A DNA stretch of 64,000 nucleotides from Actinomycetes bacterium (GCA_029779995.1 JAKOZM010000107.1:1-64000); one strand, 5' to 3'. Numbered from the stretch's first letter, positions 51,193-61,535 are shown. Program-made: numbers and translations. The notes: a model not told the origin generated them from the letters alone.

Positions 51193-51924
51193 CTACCGCC
51201 CGAGCAGACTGTCCAGGGCCCACGCATCGCGCACGGCATTGCCGCCACCATCGTTGTTGAAATACACGTAGACGTCGGTTCCGTTGTGCCACTCCCACTC
51301 GCGGATGCGGTCGGCCCACCATCTCAAGTCGTCCTGCGAGTACGAGCCTGCGTACAGATGAGCGTGGTCGGGCCCATGCAGGCGCACATAGACGAACGGG
51401 GCCGTGGCCCGCAGCACGCAGGGCAGATTCGCCCCCGACATGACCACGTACGCCGCGCCGCGCGACGCGAGGAGTTGGAACACCTCTTCGGCCTGCCAAC
51501 TGGGATGGCGCAGTTCGACCGCGACCTCGATCCACTCCGGCAACCGGTCGAGGAAGTAGGCCAGTCGGACGTCGTCACGGGTGAAGCCCGGTGGGAGTTG
51601 CACGAGCAGTGGCCCGCGCTTGCCCCGCAGTTCGTGGAGTCCCGCCGAGATCCGGTCGATCCACAATTCCGGTTCGGATAGCCGCCGGCCGTGTGTGAGC
51701 CCTCGCGGCGCCTTCACAGCCATCCGGAACCCGTCAGGCAACCGCCGCCGCCAACTGGCGAAGCTGCGCGGCGCGGGCCAACGGTAGAAAGAGGCATTGA
51801 GCTCGACCGTCCGGAAATGCGACACGTACGTCTCCAGGCGCCGCACCGGCGGCAGACCCTCGGGGTAAAGAACGCCCGTCCAGTGGTCATAACCCCAGCC
51901 TGAAGTTCCCAGCCAGAACGTCAC
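51193..51924 (-). CDS. DUF72 family protein
   Basis: A 243-aa TIM-barrel-like protein of the DUF72 family. WLGTSGWGYDHWTGVLYP is the N-terminal signature, VELNASFYRWP and FRMAVKAPRGLTH follow, and YVRLHGPDHAHLYAGSYSQDDLRWWAD is the conserved C-terminal motif. The activity is unknown. GTG 51924 gives the standard family start; an upstream ATG is in frame at 51945. Confidence 0.9.
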   Translation of the reverse strand: MTFWLGTSGWGYDHWTGVLYPEGLPPVRRLETYVSHFRTVELNASFYRWPAPRSFASWRRRLPDGFRMAVKAPRGLTHGRRLSEPELWIDRISAGLHELRGKRGPLLVQLPPGFTRDDVRLAYFLDRLPEWIEVAVELRHPSWQAEEVFQLLASRGAAYVVMSGANLPCVLRATAPFVYVRLHGPDHAHLYAGSYSQDDLRWWADRIREWEWHNGTDVYVYFNNDGGGNAVRDAWALDSLLGR

Positions 51925-52103
51925 CGGTCGAATATAGGCACGCACCGCTGCGCTGCGGAGCTCACTTATGCCGTTGTGCCCGCACCTACCACCTCAGGCG
52001 ACAGGTTCGCCCGCTTCGTCCATGTGCGCCCATTCGGGAGAGGCGATTCTGAGCGGAACAGGCGCATCTTGGCTGGCGACGATCGCCAAGAGCCACCCAT
52101 CGG

Positions 52104-53807
52104 TCAGCTCGCAGTCCCGTCAGCCTCCATCTGCGCCACCAAACGGGCAGTCTCGGCCGGTGTCCAGTCCTGCGGCTGGGTCATCGCGGCCCAGGCCTCG
52201 GTGTTCGACTGTGGCGAGTACATATGCCCGTGCCCGATAGGCACCGATCCGGCGGCTGGCAGGTCCAACGCCACCTGCCACATCGTCACCAGCGGCACCC
52301 ACACCATCTCTTTCGGAATGTCCGGTCCCCGCTGCCCCTCCAGCAGCCACTCCGGCTCCTCATAGGCGAGGTTCTGGTTGAAGAACACCACGGGGTCGGA
52401 GGAGTGCTGCAAGTAGACAAGCCTCGTCGGTCCCCAGTTCTGCTCCACCACCGCGTTGATCTGCGAGCCTGACGATGTGAACTGGACGGTCCGCCCGCCC
52501 TCAAAAGCGGGTAGCCAGGCCTGACTGCCCGGGTCCCGGTCGGCCTCGATGTCGTTGTGCAGCGAGTTCACGAACGGCGGGCCCGACATGAAGGCACCAT
52601 CGATCGGTTCGTTGAGCACGTTGATCGAATTCAGGATGCTTTCGACGCCGTAAGAGCCCAACGACAGGCCATAGAGGTACAAGTCGGGCCGCGAGTCCTC
52701 CGGCAGCGTCGCCCAGTAGTCGTGAACCGTGTCGAACACAGTGCGGGAGGTGTCCTTGACGGCCTGCTGATCGGCGAGCAGTGAGATCCAACTCGGCAGG
52801 AACGAGTACTGCACCCCGGCGATCGCGGTGTCGCCGTTATACATGTACTCCAGCGGATCGATCCCCGCCGGATCCAGGAATCCCGTGCCTGTCGTGGTGG
52901 CCACGACGAGGACCTCGCGGTCGAACGCACCCGTGCGCTGCAACTCCGCCAGGAGCAGGTCGGCCCGCTTCTGCAAATCGGCCTCCGTGTCCAGCCCGAC
53001 GTACACACGGATCGGCTCGATGGCCCCACCCCCGCTGAACTCATCGATCTGCTCAACAGTGGGTCCCGTCGCCACGAAGTCCCGGCCTTTGCGGCCCAGG
53101 GATTCCCAGGTGACCGCGGACTCGGGGCCCCCCGAGCGCAGCATCGAGGTGGTCGGGACCACCCCTTCGCTGGTTGCGGTGTCCCGCGTCGAGAACATGG
53201 CGTTGGCGCCGTCAAAGAAGCCGCGGACCAGCACCCCGGTGATCAGCGACCACAGCAGGACCACGATGACCCCTACGCTGATCAGTTGCGACAGCCGAGG
53301 CGGGAAGATCCTGTTGAGCAGGCGAGTTCCGAACTTCGCGAGCTTGCGCAAGGACCTCGCGACGATCAGTATCAGGGCGGCGACCAGAACGGTCACGACC
53401 ACGATGACTGGCCAGACGCTCGGCGAGATCGGATCCTTGGCGAAGATGGTTCGAAGCTCGTTCTGCCAGCCGACGTAGCGCCAGATGGATGACGCCACAG
53501 CCAGACCCACAAGAACCCACAGGATGCCCGTGACCCACCGCGCGACCTTGACCGGCAGGGAGGGGATCTGCAGATATCGCCACAGTGTCTGCAACCCAAC
53601 CCCGATGAGGTATCCGACCATGATCGTGATCCCGGAAGCGATGCCCTGTAGGTATCCGGCGCGGGGCAATAGGGACGGGAACAGCGAGAACGCGAAGAAC
53701 AGAACGGCGAACCAGATCCCGACCCCACTGAAGGTCACAGAGAACACCCGGAAGCCGCGCTTGCGCTCTTCCACGGGAATGAGCGGGACCTCGGTGTCTG
53801 TAGCCAT
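52104..53807 (-). CDS. Membrane alpha/beta-hydrolase family protein
   Basis: A 567-aa protein of the actinobacterial membrane alpha/beta-hydrolase group (PF10081 type). Several transmembrane helices fill the first 200 residues (IWFAVLFFAFSLFPSLLPRAG; ISVGVIVVLLWSLITGVLV). The C-terminal catalytic domain carries LYGLSLGSYGVES with the nucleophile Ser in GLSLG, then GPPFVNSLHN; the late GHGH may supply the catalytic His. GGGAGA before the ATG at 53807 supports the start. The substrate is unknown; a role in envelope lipid metabolism is plausible. Confidence 0.85.
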   Translation of the reverse strand: MATDTEVPLIPVEERKRGFRVFSVTFSGVGIWFAVLFFAFSLFPSLLPRAGYLQGIASGITIMVGYLIGVGLQTLWRYLQIPSLPVKVARWVTGILWVLVGLAVASSIWRYVGWQNELRTIFAKDPISPSVWPVIVVVTVLVAALILIVARSLRKLAKFGTRLLNRIFPPRLSQLISVGVIVVLLWSLITGVLVRGFFDGANAMFSTRDTATSEGVVPTTSMLRSGGPESAVTWESLGRKGRDFVATGPTVEQIDEFSGGGAIEPIRVYVGLDTEADLQKRADLLLAELQRTGAFDREVLVVATTTGTGFLDPAGIDPLEYMYNGDTAIAGVQYSFLPSWISLLADQQAVKDTSRTVFDTVHDYWATLPEDSRPDLYLYGLSLGSYGVESILNSINVLNEPIDGAFMSGPPFVNSLHNDIEADRDPGSQAWLPAFEGGRTVQFTSSGSQINAVVEQNWGPTRLVYLQHSSDPVVFFNQNLAYEEPEWLLEGQRGPDIPKEMVWVPLVTMWQVALDLPAAGSVPIGHGHMYSPQSNTEAWAAMTQPQDWTPAETARLVAQMEADGTAS

Positions 53808-54205
53808 ACGTTCTCCCTCAATGGTTTCGCAACGGTGGTTCCGTGCCATCGCCCGTGGCGCGGCTCACCGCAATCAGCCGGCTGGCGGTGCCGGACAGCA
53901 CCGGTGCCGCATGTGCGGTCCCAGCTGCCTGTGTCACTGCGTAGTCTCCCATCGCACTATGGTGCCTACGCTTGGCGCCCCCGACTGGCGCTGAACGTGG
54001 CTCGACCGATCCCATAGTGCGTGGATATCCCTGTGCCGAAGGTCTGTGTCCCCGCACTGGCCGCTCGGGGTTGTGAAGTCCTGATACGACGGCGAAGTCA
54101 TCCAGAACGTGCCTACCAACCAGTCCGTCAACCCAGCAGGGCTTGATCTTCACACACGCAGATGCGGGTGACACCCTCTCCAGGCTGCGACCCGCACCTA
54201 CCTGA
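53808..54205. other. 398-bp intergenic stretch, nothing recognised
   Basis: It separates two leftward genes. No gene or repeat was supported; short open frames on both strands look accidental. Confidence 0.45.
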
Positions 54206-56653
54206 CTACTTGCCCGGCTTGCCGATGTACTGCGTCACCTTGTCCTTGTTGGACGGTGTGACCGAGATGTTGCCCAAGAACTGGACCGTCAGCTTGACCT
54301 TGCCCTTCGGTCCGATCTTGGACCACTTCCTGGGCAGGGAGATCGTGCGAGTGCCGTCCTTGGGCAGCGTCACCGCCGTGTAGCGCAGAACCGCGTTCGT
54401 GTTGACTGCTCGCACACCGATATCGCCGGTCTTGGCCCCCTTCGTCGTGACCTTGACCGTGAGCCGGATGTGCTTGCCCGCTTTGATCGTGGCCGGGCTG
54501 ACGAGCTTCGCCCTGATCTTCGAACTGACAGAAGGCCCGAGCGGCACGAGAGTGGTGAACGCCGGCACAACCGGCGGGTACTGACCCAGTAGCGTCGCCG
54601 ACAGCATGTTTGCGTACTGCTGCTGGCCCACCTCGTTCGGATGGAATCCGACGCCGGTGCCCTTCGCGGCTGTGGTGTCGACGATGTAGTCCGTCAGGCT
54701 CGTGACCCACCGGGTTGGGGAGCACATGCCGTGCGGGTGACTTGCCCGGTACATCGAGAAGGCCGTGTTCCAGCCGTAGGTCGCCGCGTTGTTCTCGATC
54801 TGCGCGACAAGCCCGTTGACCGGTACCTCGATGCGGTTGTCCAGGCGGGTGTTCGGTGCCCCGAGGGGCGGATTGGTGGCCGGATTGAACGGACCTAACC
54901 CGGTCACGACCGGACTCAGCGCCGGGACGTTGCTCGGGAACGACGTGGTCTGCGGGACGGCGACCACATCGTGGCCGGCCTGCCCCTCATAGAGCACGTT
55001 GTACGCCCAGGCGTTGTCGATCTGGTTGAGCGGCGACATCAACGGGTTGGTGAGCATCTGCTCGATCGTCGGGAAGTTGATGTTACTCGGCTCCGGCAGG
55101 CCAGCGGGATTCTTCAGCGTCAACTGCCCTCCCCACGGCTGCGTCGGGTCCTGCTGGACGCCGCAGAACTCGGTGTTGCCCGGGGTGCCCTTCTGCGTCA
55201 GGTCGGGATACATGGCCTGGGTCAGGTTCCCGATCTTGGTGTATTTGACGGGCGTGGACGCGGTGAAGCCGGGCTGAGGCACCCCATTGACCAATTTCTG
55301 GGTCTTGCAGTCAGGTGCACCCCCGGTCGCACCGAGGCAGGGCGCGAGTTTCGCATAGTCCTGTTGCAGCATTGTGAGGTTGTTGAAGACGGCCTCTTCG
55401 AGTTCGGGATTGTCCTGGACCGGGTCGGGAGCGTCAGGATCGGAGGTGAGGCAGCGATACCCTCCCACATCGCCGGGGGTGATCAGGTTCATGTCGCCGA
55501 TCAGGGTGAGTAGCCCGCCGAGGTCATTGAACGAGCCGCTGGGTCCATTGGGCGCACATGTGAATGTGATGTCCTGCAGGTTGGCGAGGTCCAGCTTGCC
55601 AGAGACCTGCGCCCCGTCCTGACAGTTGGGGAAGCCCTGGATCTTGGATTTGAGGATCCCGGAGATGCCGCTGTCCGGGAACCCGTTGATGACCACCGGC
55701 AGGACGTCGGTCGCGACGCAACTGAGGATGACTGGGGACAACCCGGCGTCGTTGCCGCCGATCGAGAGCAACCCGGCGTCGTAGGTCTGGTTCCCCGCGA
55801 TGGCGGCCAACTGGTCGATCTGCGGGGGCATGTAGTCGCCGGGACCGGTGTTGCTCTGTTGCGACGGCTGTTTGATCTTCTTCTGCGGCGACAACAGGCC
55901 ACCGTTCGGCGAGACGGCTGGGTTGTTCGGTTGCTCCAGAATCTCGCCCCCGGAGCACGCCACGTCCACGACCGTCACGTTCGATCGGGGATCCGACTGC
56001 TCCAGGGTGAGCGCGGCTCGCACGAACCCGCTCCACCGTGACCTGTCACAGGCCGGCTCATCCCAGTCGATCGTCCCGTCCGCATTGCGGAACGGCGGGA
56101 AGCCTTCACCCGACGCGTAGGAGTCCCCGGCAATGCTCATCAGCGTGTTGCGAACCGTGATGCTGCTCGACACGGTTTTCGTCACTGAGGTCTTGGTGTC
56201 CGTGACGGCCAGCTGCAGCGGGAAAGTCCCCTCCGGCAGCGACGCGTTCAGCGGGGTACTGCACGGCTGGCCCGCGTAGGTCGAGACGGGATTGGTCGAG
56301 AGGGTCCAGGTGCATGACAACTGGGTGGGCAATCCGCCGCCCACCGTCGAGGCCCCCGCGTTGAGGACTACTTGGAAGAGCCCGTCTGCGGGTAGGGGTC
56401 CGTAGAGCGCATTGCCCGCGGCCTGATAGCCGGGTACCGGCTGCATCGGCTGGTCGGGGATGCCCGGGTACTGGTCGGTGTCGGTCATGGATGCCGGCAT
56501 CGACCAGTCCCACTGCACGTTGATGCTGCCCCAATCAGCGGCGGCCTGCGTGTTCGCGTTCTGCCCGATATCCGCCGACGCACTTCCCGGGATCAGTAGC
56601 GCCGCTGTCACGGCGACCGCGGTCACGGCCGCCGACATTCTGCCTAGTCTCAC
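54206..56653 (-). CDS. Large secreted SGNH/GDSL hydrolase
   Basis: An 815-aa exported protein. A signal peptide (about residues 1-28, ending SASA) precedes a beta-rich N-terminal domain (to about 165), then the SGNH hydrolase: AGDSYASGEGFP with the catalytic Ser (block I), LLSIGGNDAGLS (block III) and, much later, VGFHPNEVGQQQYANML with the catalytic Asp/His pattern. Between them lies an unusually long insertion of about 300 residues. A C-terminal Ig-like domain follows (about 705-815). It is probably an esterase or lipase of the cell surface. The start is a GTG after AGGAGAG. Confidence 0.9.
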   Translation of the reverse strand: MRLGRMSAAVTAVAVTAALLIPGSASADIGQNANTQAAADWGSINVQWDWSMPASMTDTDQYPGIPDQPMQPVPGYQAAGNALYGPLPADGLFQVVLNAGASTVGGGLPTQLSCTWTLSTNPVSTYAGQPCSTPLNASLPEGTFPLQLAVTDTKTSVTKTVSSSITVRNTLMSIAGDSYASGEGFPPFRNADGTIDWDEPACDRSRWSGFVRAALTLEQSDPRSNVTVVDVACSGGEILEQPNNPAVSPNGGLLSPQKKIKQPSQQSNTGPGDYMPPQIDQLAAIAGNQTYDAGLLSIGGNDAGLSPVILSCVATDVLPVVINGFPDSGISGILKSKIQGFPNCQDGAQVSGKLDLANLQDITFTCAPNGPSGSFNDLGGLLTLIGDMNLITPGDVGGYRCLTSDPDAPDPVQDNPELEEAVFNNLTMLQQDYAKLAPCLGATGGAPDCKTQKLVNGVPQPGFTASTPVKYTKIGNLTQAMYPDLTQKGTPGNTEFCGVQQDPTQPWGGQLTLKNPAGLPEPSNINFPTIEQMLTNPLMSPLNQIDNAWAYNVLYEGQAGHDVVAVPQTTSFPSNVPALSPVVTGLGPFNPATNPPLGAPNTRLDNRIEVPVNGLVAQIENNAATYGWNTAFSMYRASHPHGMCSPTRWVTSLTDYIVDTTAAKGTGVGFHPNEVGQQQYANMLSATLLGQYPPVVPAFTTLVPLGPSVSSKIRAKLVSPATIKAGKHIRLTVKVTTKGAKTGDIGVRAVNTNAVLRYTAVTLPKDGTRTISLPRKWSKIGPKGKVKLTVQFLGNISVTPSNKDKVTQYIGKPGK

Positions 56654-56854
56654 GCGAGTTCACTCTCCTGGGCCGGACATCGGGTGGTGTTGGAAATGCT
56701 AGGGGCGCGTGGGCAGCGTTTGCCCGGTCAGGAGGTGGCCGCTGCAGATGTGCTGGTCAGTTCGACAACCCTGCCGCTCGGACGCAGACACATGTACTCG
56801 CCCCAGTCCCGCACGGCAGCGTTGACGACGAGATGGAAGCGGACGGCACCGCGG

Positions 56855-56899
56855 GCCTGATCGGTGGGTCGATGTCTGCCATCAACCCACCGATCAGGC
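56855..56899. terminator. 15-bp stem hairpin downstream of the collagen-like gene
   Basis: GCCTGATCGGTGGGT (56855-56869) and ACCCACCGATCAGGC (56885-56899) are perfectly complementary with a 15-nt loop. It lies 48 bp after the stop of the leftward collagen-like gene. No T-tract is present, so it is a strong hairpin of terminator type rather than a textbook terminator. Confidence 0.75.
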
Positions 56900-56946
56900 G
56901 TATTAGGACACTCTGCGAGGTGCGCAGTGCCCCTGGCGCAGGCCCG

Positions 56947-58554
56947 CTACCGGTCGCTGGCCTGATCAGAGGCCAGCCGACGATCGCTGTCCTGCGCCTC
57001 GTACAGGGTTGGGCCGGCCTGCTTCGACGGTTTCGCCCCGTAGGCCTCCGGGTCGACGTACTCGCCCTGGTCCGCCGCGGGCTTGTCCGTGACGACATCC
57101 AAGGGGTTCTGTGCCGCGTAGGGATCGATGCGACTGCCCGTGATCTGCCATGAAAGGCGCACGTTGGGCTCCTCGCTGCGCACGGTGAATGAGCCGTCGG
57201 CGATCTCCTGGTCGACCATCAGTCCACTGAACGAGCCGATCGGCGTCAACTGGTAGCGCCAATTGGCGCCCAACGCCTCGATGTATCCGGGCAGCTCGAT
57301 GACAGCACGGCCGTCGGCGTTGGTGGTGACGTTGCCGGAGTAGATGACCTGCAACTCGTCGGTCTCCACCGCGGCGTGCGTGATGGTACGTCTCGTGGGA
57401 TCGCGGGGATCGTCGATCTGGAACGCCTTGGTGCCGGTCACATTGAGATTGCCGTTGACCTGCACGTTGCCGGCGAAGACACCTGCGAGCGGGTCGCCGT
57501 CGGCATAGACAGCAGCGCCGTCGCCATTGGTCACCGCTTCGAAGGCGTTCGAGGCGTTTGCATTGTTGACGTTTTCAGCCCTGATGGCCACACCCGTGCC
57601 CCCACTGATACCCGACTGGCCGATCACACCGATGGCCCCGTTGGGGTCGGTGACAAACCCGCGCACCCCGTAGCCGCCCTGTCCATCGTGGCGGCCGACG
57701 AGCGCTCCGATGCCGTTGCACTTGCCAATGTTCAATTCACACACGGCGCCGTTCTGCCGGGCTACGACCGCCTCACCGCTGGAAGAGTCTCCGATGACTG
57801 CGGCGGAGCTGATACTGGAGGTGATACCCCAGAGGGAGTTCCCCACCGTAGTCGCCAGAACTCCCGGCCCGGAACCTTGATGATCCACGGAGATCCCGCG
57901 CCCGGTGTTCGTATTGGGCATCGTGATCGTGGCTCCGTTGGTGGCCGCGCTGGGAACACCGGCAAGGACGAGCGGAGCGGTGATCCCGGTACAGGTCACG
58001 TCACCATTGGCGGCCACGGCCGTCACATACGTGTTCGCGGTCGCGCAGTCGCCCGTGACCAGCAGTTGGAAGGCCGCGGAGTCGAGGTCGTCGAGCAGGT
58101 CGGCATTGAGCCCCGAGCCGGGGCCGTCCACCGTCAACAGCTTGTCGAGAACCTGCTGCGGGGTGTCGGGTGAGCCGTCGGCCCCCGGCAGGCCTTGCGC
58201 GCCCTTGTCTCCCTGGATGCCCTGCTGTCCTTGGGCACCGGTGGCGCCCACGGCACCCGTCGCCCCGGTCGTCCCGGTCGCACCGGTCGCACCGGTCGGA
58301 CCCGCTGGACCGCGTACCCCTGGTGGACCGTAGGCGACAGTAGCGAGGCGAACCTCCGTAGCGCGACAGCTTGCGCCAGGCGGCACCAGGCGGACCTTGC
58401 CGGTGGTCTTCTTTGCGCACATGGCGTACGCAACTCTCGTTTCTCCCCCCGGTGCCGATGCTGCCGACGAGGTCGTCGCCTGTCCGGGAGCTGTCGTGAT
58501 GCTTCCGCACAGCACGGCCATGCACGTAGCACCCAACCATATTTGAGCTTTCAT
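56947..58554 (-). CDS. Secreted protein with collagen-like Gly-X-Y repeat
   Basis: A 535-aa exported protein. The N-terminal signal peptide ends near GQATT. After a small domain with two Cys, a collagen-like Gly-X-Y stretch (about residues 76-127: [20 protein letters not shown] and so on) forms a likely trimeric stalk. The long C-terminal part (about 130-535) is Gly/Val/Asn-rich and beta-structured, as in tail-fibre or adhesin heads; [25 protein letters not shown] is a common linker motif in such proteins. Function is likely surface contact. The final 40 residues are charged and disordered. Confidence 0.85.
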   Translation of the reverse strand: MKAQIWLGATCMAVLCGSITTAPGQATTSSAASAPGGETRVAYAMCAKKTTGKVRLVPPGASCRATEVRLATVAYGPPGVRGPAGPTGATGATGTTGATGAVGATGAQGQQGIQGDKGAQGLPGADGSPDTPQQVLDKLLTVDGPGSGLNADLLDDLDSAAFQLLVTGDCATANTYVTAVAANGDVTCTGITAPLVLAGVPSAATNGATITMPNTNTGRGISVDHQGSGPGVLATTVGNSLWGITSSISSAAVIGDSSSGEAVVARQNGAVCELNIGKCNGIGALVGRHDGQGGYGVRGFVTDPNGAIGVIGQSGISGGTGVAIRAENVNNANASNAFEAVTNGDGAAVYADGDPLAGVFAGNVQVNGNLNVTGTKAFQIDDPRDPTRRTITHAAVETDELQVIYSGNVTTNADGRAVIELPGYIEALGANWRYQLTPIGSFSGLMVDQEIADGSFTVRSEEPNVRLSWQITGSRIDPYAAQNPLDVVTDKPAADQGEYVDPEAYGAKPSKQAGPTLYEAQDSDRRLASDQASDR

Positions 58555-58897
58555 AAGGGGAATCCCTCTGTTACGGGCCCACCGCTTGGGCCAAGTGGCA
58601 TAACCCTAGGGGCTATCCGGCGAAGATCGTCACTCGCCGAAAAGAGGATTTGCCATCGGCCAGGACTCGTAGATCTGCGTGTCTGTCAAGACGATCTTCT
58701 GTCAGGGTCAACTGGCCCGCCGAACAATCGCCGCCAACAATCGCCGCCAACGATCGGCGCGAGCTCCCGGCGTGCAGCGCACCTGCGCCAAGCGATCCCC
58801 GGCCGCCAGGCACAGGCGACGCCTGGTCAATGACACTCGTCCGGGGACTGTGCTGGAGCCTCGCCCGATGCAACACTGGACGGGAGGCTGGTGGCAC
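58555..58897. other. 343-bp intergenic region with short direct repeats
   Basis: Between two divergent genes. AACAATCGCCGCC is doubled at 58723-58735 and 58736-58748, with a degenerate third copy AACGATCGGCG at 58749-58759; this could be a regulator site. GGGAGG at 58882-58887 is the ribosome-binding site of the next gene. Confidence 0.5.
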
Positions 58898-60718
58898 ATG
58901 TCGATCCCGCGCGATTTCCGTCCCCCACCCACGGGGGCTGAGACGCCCATCGTTCCGTGGCGCCTGAATCCGCGCGTCGTACTCGGGGTGGGACTCGGCG
59001 CCTGGATCGCCAGTTACGCCCTGGCCCAGATCACGGTGTCGGACGTGGGGATCCCCGCGCTGTTCCTGCCCACTGGCGTGGGGGTGGGGCTGCTGCTGCG
59101 CCTCCCGGGCCGAATGTGGTGGTGGGTTCTGGGTGCCATGCTGGCCACCGATGTCGGGGGCGGAACGGTGCTGGGACTGGCCACCTTCGAGGTCGCCGCC
59201 ATCTGGGGAGTCAGCAACGCCGTGCAGGTACTCGCTCTGGCGTTCCTGTTGCGCCGGGCGAAGGTCGACATGTCCCGGCCCCGCGACCCAGTGGTGCTGG
59301 CGGCGGTGGCCGCTGTGGTCACTGCCATCGTGGCGGTCGTTGGATCCCTGAGCCTGGCCTCCGTCTCCGACGTGGACGCCACGCGGTTCTGGGCGGACTG
59401 GTGGGGGTCGGACGTCCTTAGCGTGGTGTTGGTCGTGCCCCTGATCCTGCTTCTGGGACGGGCCAGCCCGCCGCGCGGACGGCGCGCCCTCGAGGCGCTC
59501 GCCTGGTTCGTCGTAGCGCTGGCAGGCCTCTTGGTGCAGTTCGCGGGCTTTGTGTATCCGGCCCTGCCGGTATGGGTGTGGCTGATCGTCGCCACCCCGC
59601 TCGTGGTCCTCTACAGCCTGCGTTTCGGGTTGTTGGCCATGTCGTTGTTCCTGCTCGGCATGGATTGGATCGCCGCATCGCTGACCGCCTGGGGGGTGGG
59701 GCCGTTCCAAGAGTTGGCTCTGGGTGACGGAACCCCGATGCGCACACTGCAGCTGGTGCTGCTCGTGATCGCCGTATCCGTGCAGTCCGTATCGCTGATG
59801 GTCTCCCGGTCGTTGCGCCACAGCACGATGATGGCTGGCCAGCAGGCGCTGCTCGACGCCATTCTCGAGGAGTCCCCGATAGCCACGGCTCTGCTGGCAC
59901 CGGACTGCTTGCAGATCACCCGGACCAACCGGGCCTTCCGCGAACTGCTCGCGGACACGGGACCGTCCGATCTGCCGTCGTACTTCCCCGCAGGCGAGCG
60001 CGACGCCGTAACGCAGTTCCTCAAGGATGCCTGTCCCACCCGCGAGACCCGCACCGGCGAGTTCGCAGCCGTGGATCCGTCAGGTGATCCACTGCAGGTC
60101 CGGCTGCGCGTCGTTGCGGTGGCCGCTGACGACTTCGATCGCTACGGGACGCTTCGCTCGGGTGCCAACGTGGCCCGCCTCGTGCTCGCGGAGGACATGA
60201 CCGACGTGCGGCGTCGGGAGTCGCGGCTACGCCATGAGGCGGTGACCGATCCGCTGACCGGCCTGGCGAATCGGAGACAGTTGGTGCACGTGCTAGAGGC
60301 GACGCTGCCCGCGGCCAGCCCCACCAGCGTGGTCAGTCTGTCCTACATCGACCTGGACGGCTTCAAAGATGTGAACGACCGCTTCGGGCATGCGGTCGGT
60401 GATCAGGTGCTCCGCCACGTGGGACAGCGTCTGAGCCAGACAGTGGGCGCCGATGAACTCGCCGCCCGATCCGGCGGCGATGAGTTCGTGATCATCACCT
60501 CCGGCCTCGCCGACCGCTCCGAGGCCCAGGTCCGCGCAGAGCATCTGCTGGAAGCGCTGTTGAACGACCCCGAAGTGTCCTGGGCAGTCGGCGCCTCGGT
60601 GGGCGTCGCCCTCACCACAGACCCCGCTCAGACGGCCGAGGCTCTGCCGCAGCGTGGGGATCGTCTGATGTACGCGGCGAAAGAGTCCGGGGGCTCCTGC
60701 GTGATCGTCGACCACTGA
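58898..60718 (+). CDS. MASE1-like sensor with PAS-like region and GGDEF domain (diguanylate cyclase)
   Basis: A 606-aa membrane protein. About eight hydrophobic helices in residues 25-305 match MASE1-type sensors. A PAS-like segment follows (DAILEESPIATALLAPDCLQITRTNRAFREL). The GGDEF domain (about 435-606) has DPLTGLANRR, the Asp of SYIDLDGFKDVND and an intact active-site RSGGDEFV, so c-di-GMP synthesis is expected. No RxxD inhibition site is obvious directly upstream. ATG 58898 is chosen because GGGAGG precedes it; an in-frame ATG at 58868 is possible. Confidence 0.9.
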   Translation: MSIPRDFRPPPTGAETPIVPWRLNPRVVLGVGLGAWIASYALAQITVSDVGIPALFLPTGVGVGLLLRLPGRMWWWVLGAMLATDVGGGTVLGLATFEVAAIWGVSNAVQVLALAFLLRRAKVDMSRPRDPVVLAAVAAVVTAIVAVVGSLSLASVSDVDATRFWADWWGSDVLSVVLVVPLILLLGRASPPRGRRALEALAWFVVALAGLLVQFAGFVYPALPVWVWLIVATPLVVLYSLRFGLLAMSLFLLGMDWIAASLTAWGVGPFQELALGDGTPMRTLQLVLLVIAVSVQSVSLMVSRSLRHSTMMAGQQALLDAILEESPIATALLAPDCLQITRTNRAFRELLADTGPSDLPSYFPAGERDAVTQFLKDACPTRETRTGEFAAVDPSGDPLQVRLRVVAVAADDFDRYGTLRSGANVARLVLAEDMTDVRRRESRLRHEAVTDPLTGLANRRQLVHVLEATLPAASPTSVVSLSYIDLDGFKDVNDRFGHAVGDQVLRHVGQRLSQTVGADELAARSGGDEFVIITSGLADRSEAQVRAEHLLEALLNDPEVSWAVGASVGVALTTDPAQTAEALPQRGDRLMYAAKESGGSCVIVDH

Positions 60719-60766
60719 GTACGTTCCCGGATGCCCTGCCCGAGGCGTCGTTTCGGGCGTACCACC

Positions 60767-61053
60767 GCAGCAATTGGGCGCTTGGTGCGATCCGCCACGG
60801 CGTGTCGCAACAACAACTGCCGAACCCCTCCCGGACGACGGCCGCCCCGCAGCAATCAGGCACTTGGTGCGATCCACCACGGCGTGTCGCAACAACAACT
60901 GCCGAACCCCTCCCGGACGACGGCCGCCCCGCAGCAATCAGGCACTTGGTGCGATCCACCACGGCGTGTCGCAACAACTGCCGAACCCCTCCCGGACGAC
61001 GGCCGCCCCGCAGCAATCAGGCACTTGGTGCTAAATGCCGAACCCTCCCGAAA
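60767..61053. repeat. 82-bp tandem repeat, 3.5 units
   Basis: Units start at 60767, 60849, 60931 and 61010. The first three are 82, 82 and 79 bp; the third lacks one CAA. The fourth is cut after about 43 bp. Each unit starts GCAGCAAT, contains CTTGGTGCGATCC and GGCGTGTCGCAACAAC, and ends CCCTCCCGGACGACGGCCG. The copies are nearly identical, which points to recent expansion. It sits in the 436-bp gap after the diguanylate cyclase gene. Confidence 0.9.
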
Positions 61054-61154
61054 CCCGCGGGCGACAAACGCGACGTCTTGTCGGATGTCACAACGGCGGG
61101 TCAAGGGCATACTGCGATTGCAGGTGGGACAACTTCACAGATTGGATTGGTCAG

Positions 61155-61535
61155 ATGATTATGCACAAGATCGTGGCGCTCGGCGCCACAGTGGCGGTAG
61201 CTGGTGGTGCTGTGATGGTGGGCGCGGGTGCCGCGAGTGCCGCATCCGATCCGGGTTTCAAGAAGGTGTCGGCCCCGGGCACCGTCACGGCTGGTCAACT
61301 GTTCCGCATCAAGTGCCAACTCGTCGGAAAGTCCGGATTCCAGGGGGCAGTGGCACAGCTAGACCAGAAGCGCGCCACCATCAACGCCAGACGTGACGTC
61401 GGCGCCCGTGGTGACTGCAGCATGCGAGTGGTCCTCACTGCGACCGGCAAGCAGAAGATCCGTGTGATCGTCACTCAGAACCTCGGCGCCATCGAGTCCT
61501 CCTGGCTGACCATCAGGGTCAAGCCCGCCTCCTGA
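61155..61535 (+). CDS. Small secreted protein (126 aa)
   Basis: A 126-aa exported protein with signal peptide (MIMHKIVALGATVAVAGGAVMVGAGAASA). The mature part (100 aa) has two Cys (IKCQLVG and GDCSMRV) about 38 residues apart that may form one disulphide, and beta-rich Ig-like sequence ending in ESSWLTIRVKPAS. No family recognised. ATG 61155 or 61161 is possible; no strong ribosome-binding site is visible. Confidence 0.65.
   Translation: MIMHKIVALGATVAVAGGAVMVGAGAASAASDPGFKKVSAPGTVTAGQLFRIKCQLVGKSGFQGAVAQLDQKRATINARRDVGARGDCSMRVVLTATGKQKIRVIVTQNLGAIESSWLTIRVKPAS

Noticed and set aside
53818..54174. 118-aa minus-strand frame between the two hydrolase genes
   Set aside because: No supporting start signal or domain and atypical composition.
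58613..59821. 402-aa minus-strand frame opposite the diguanylate cyclase
   Set aside because: Very Gln/His/Arg-rich antisense shadow of the membrane helices of the sensor.
60767..61053. Possible CRISPR array
   Set aside because: The 82-bp units are directly tandem without unique spacers, and no cas genes are nearby.
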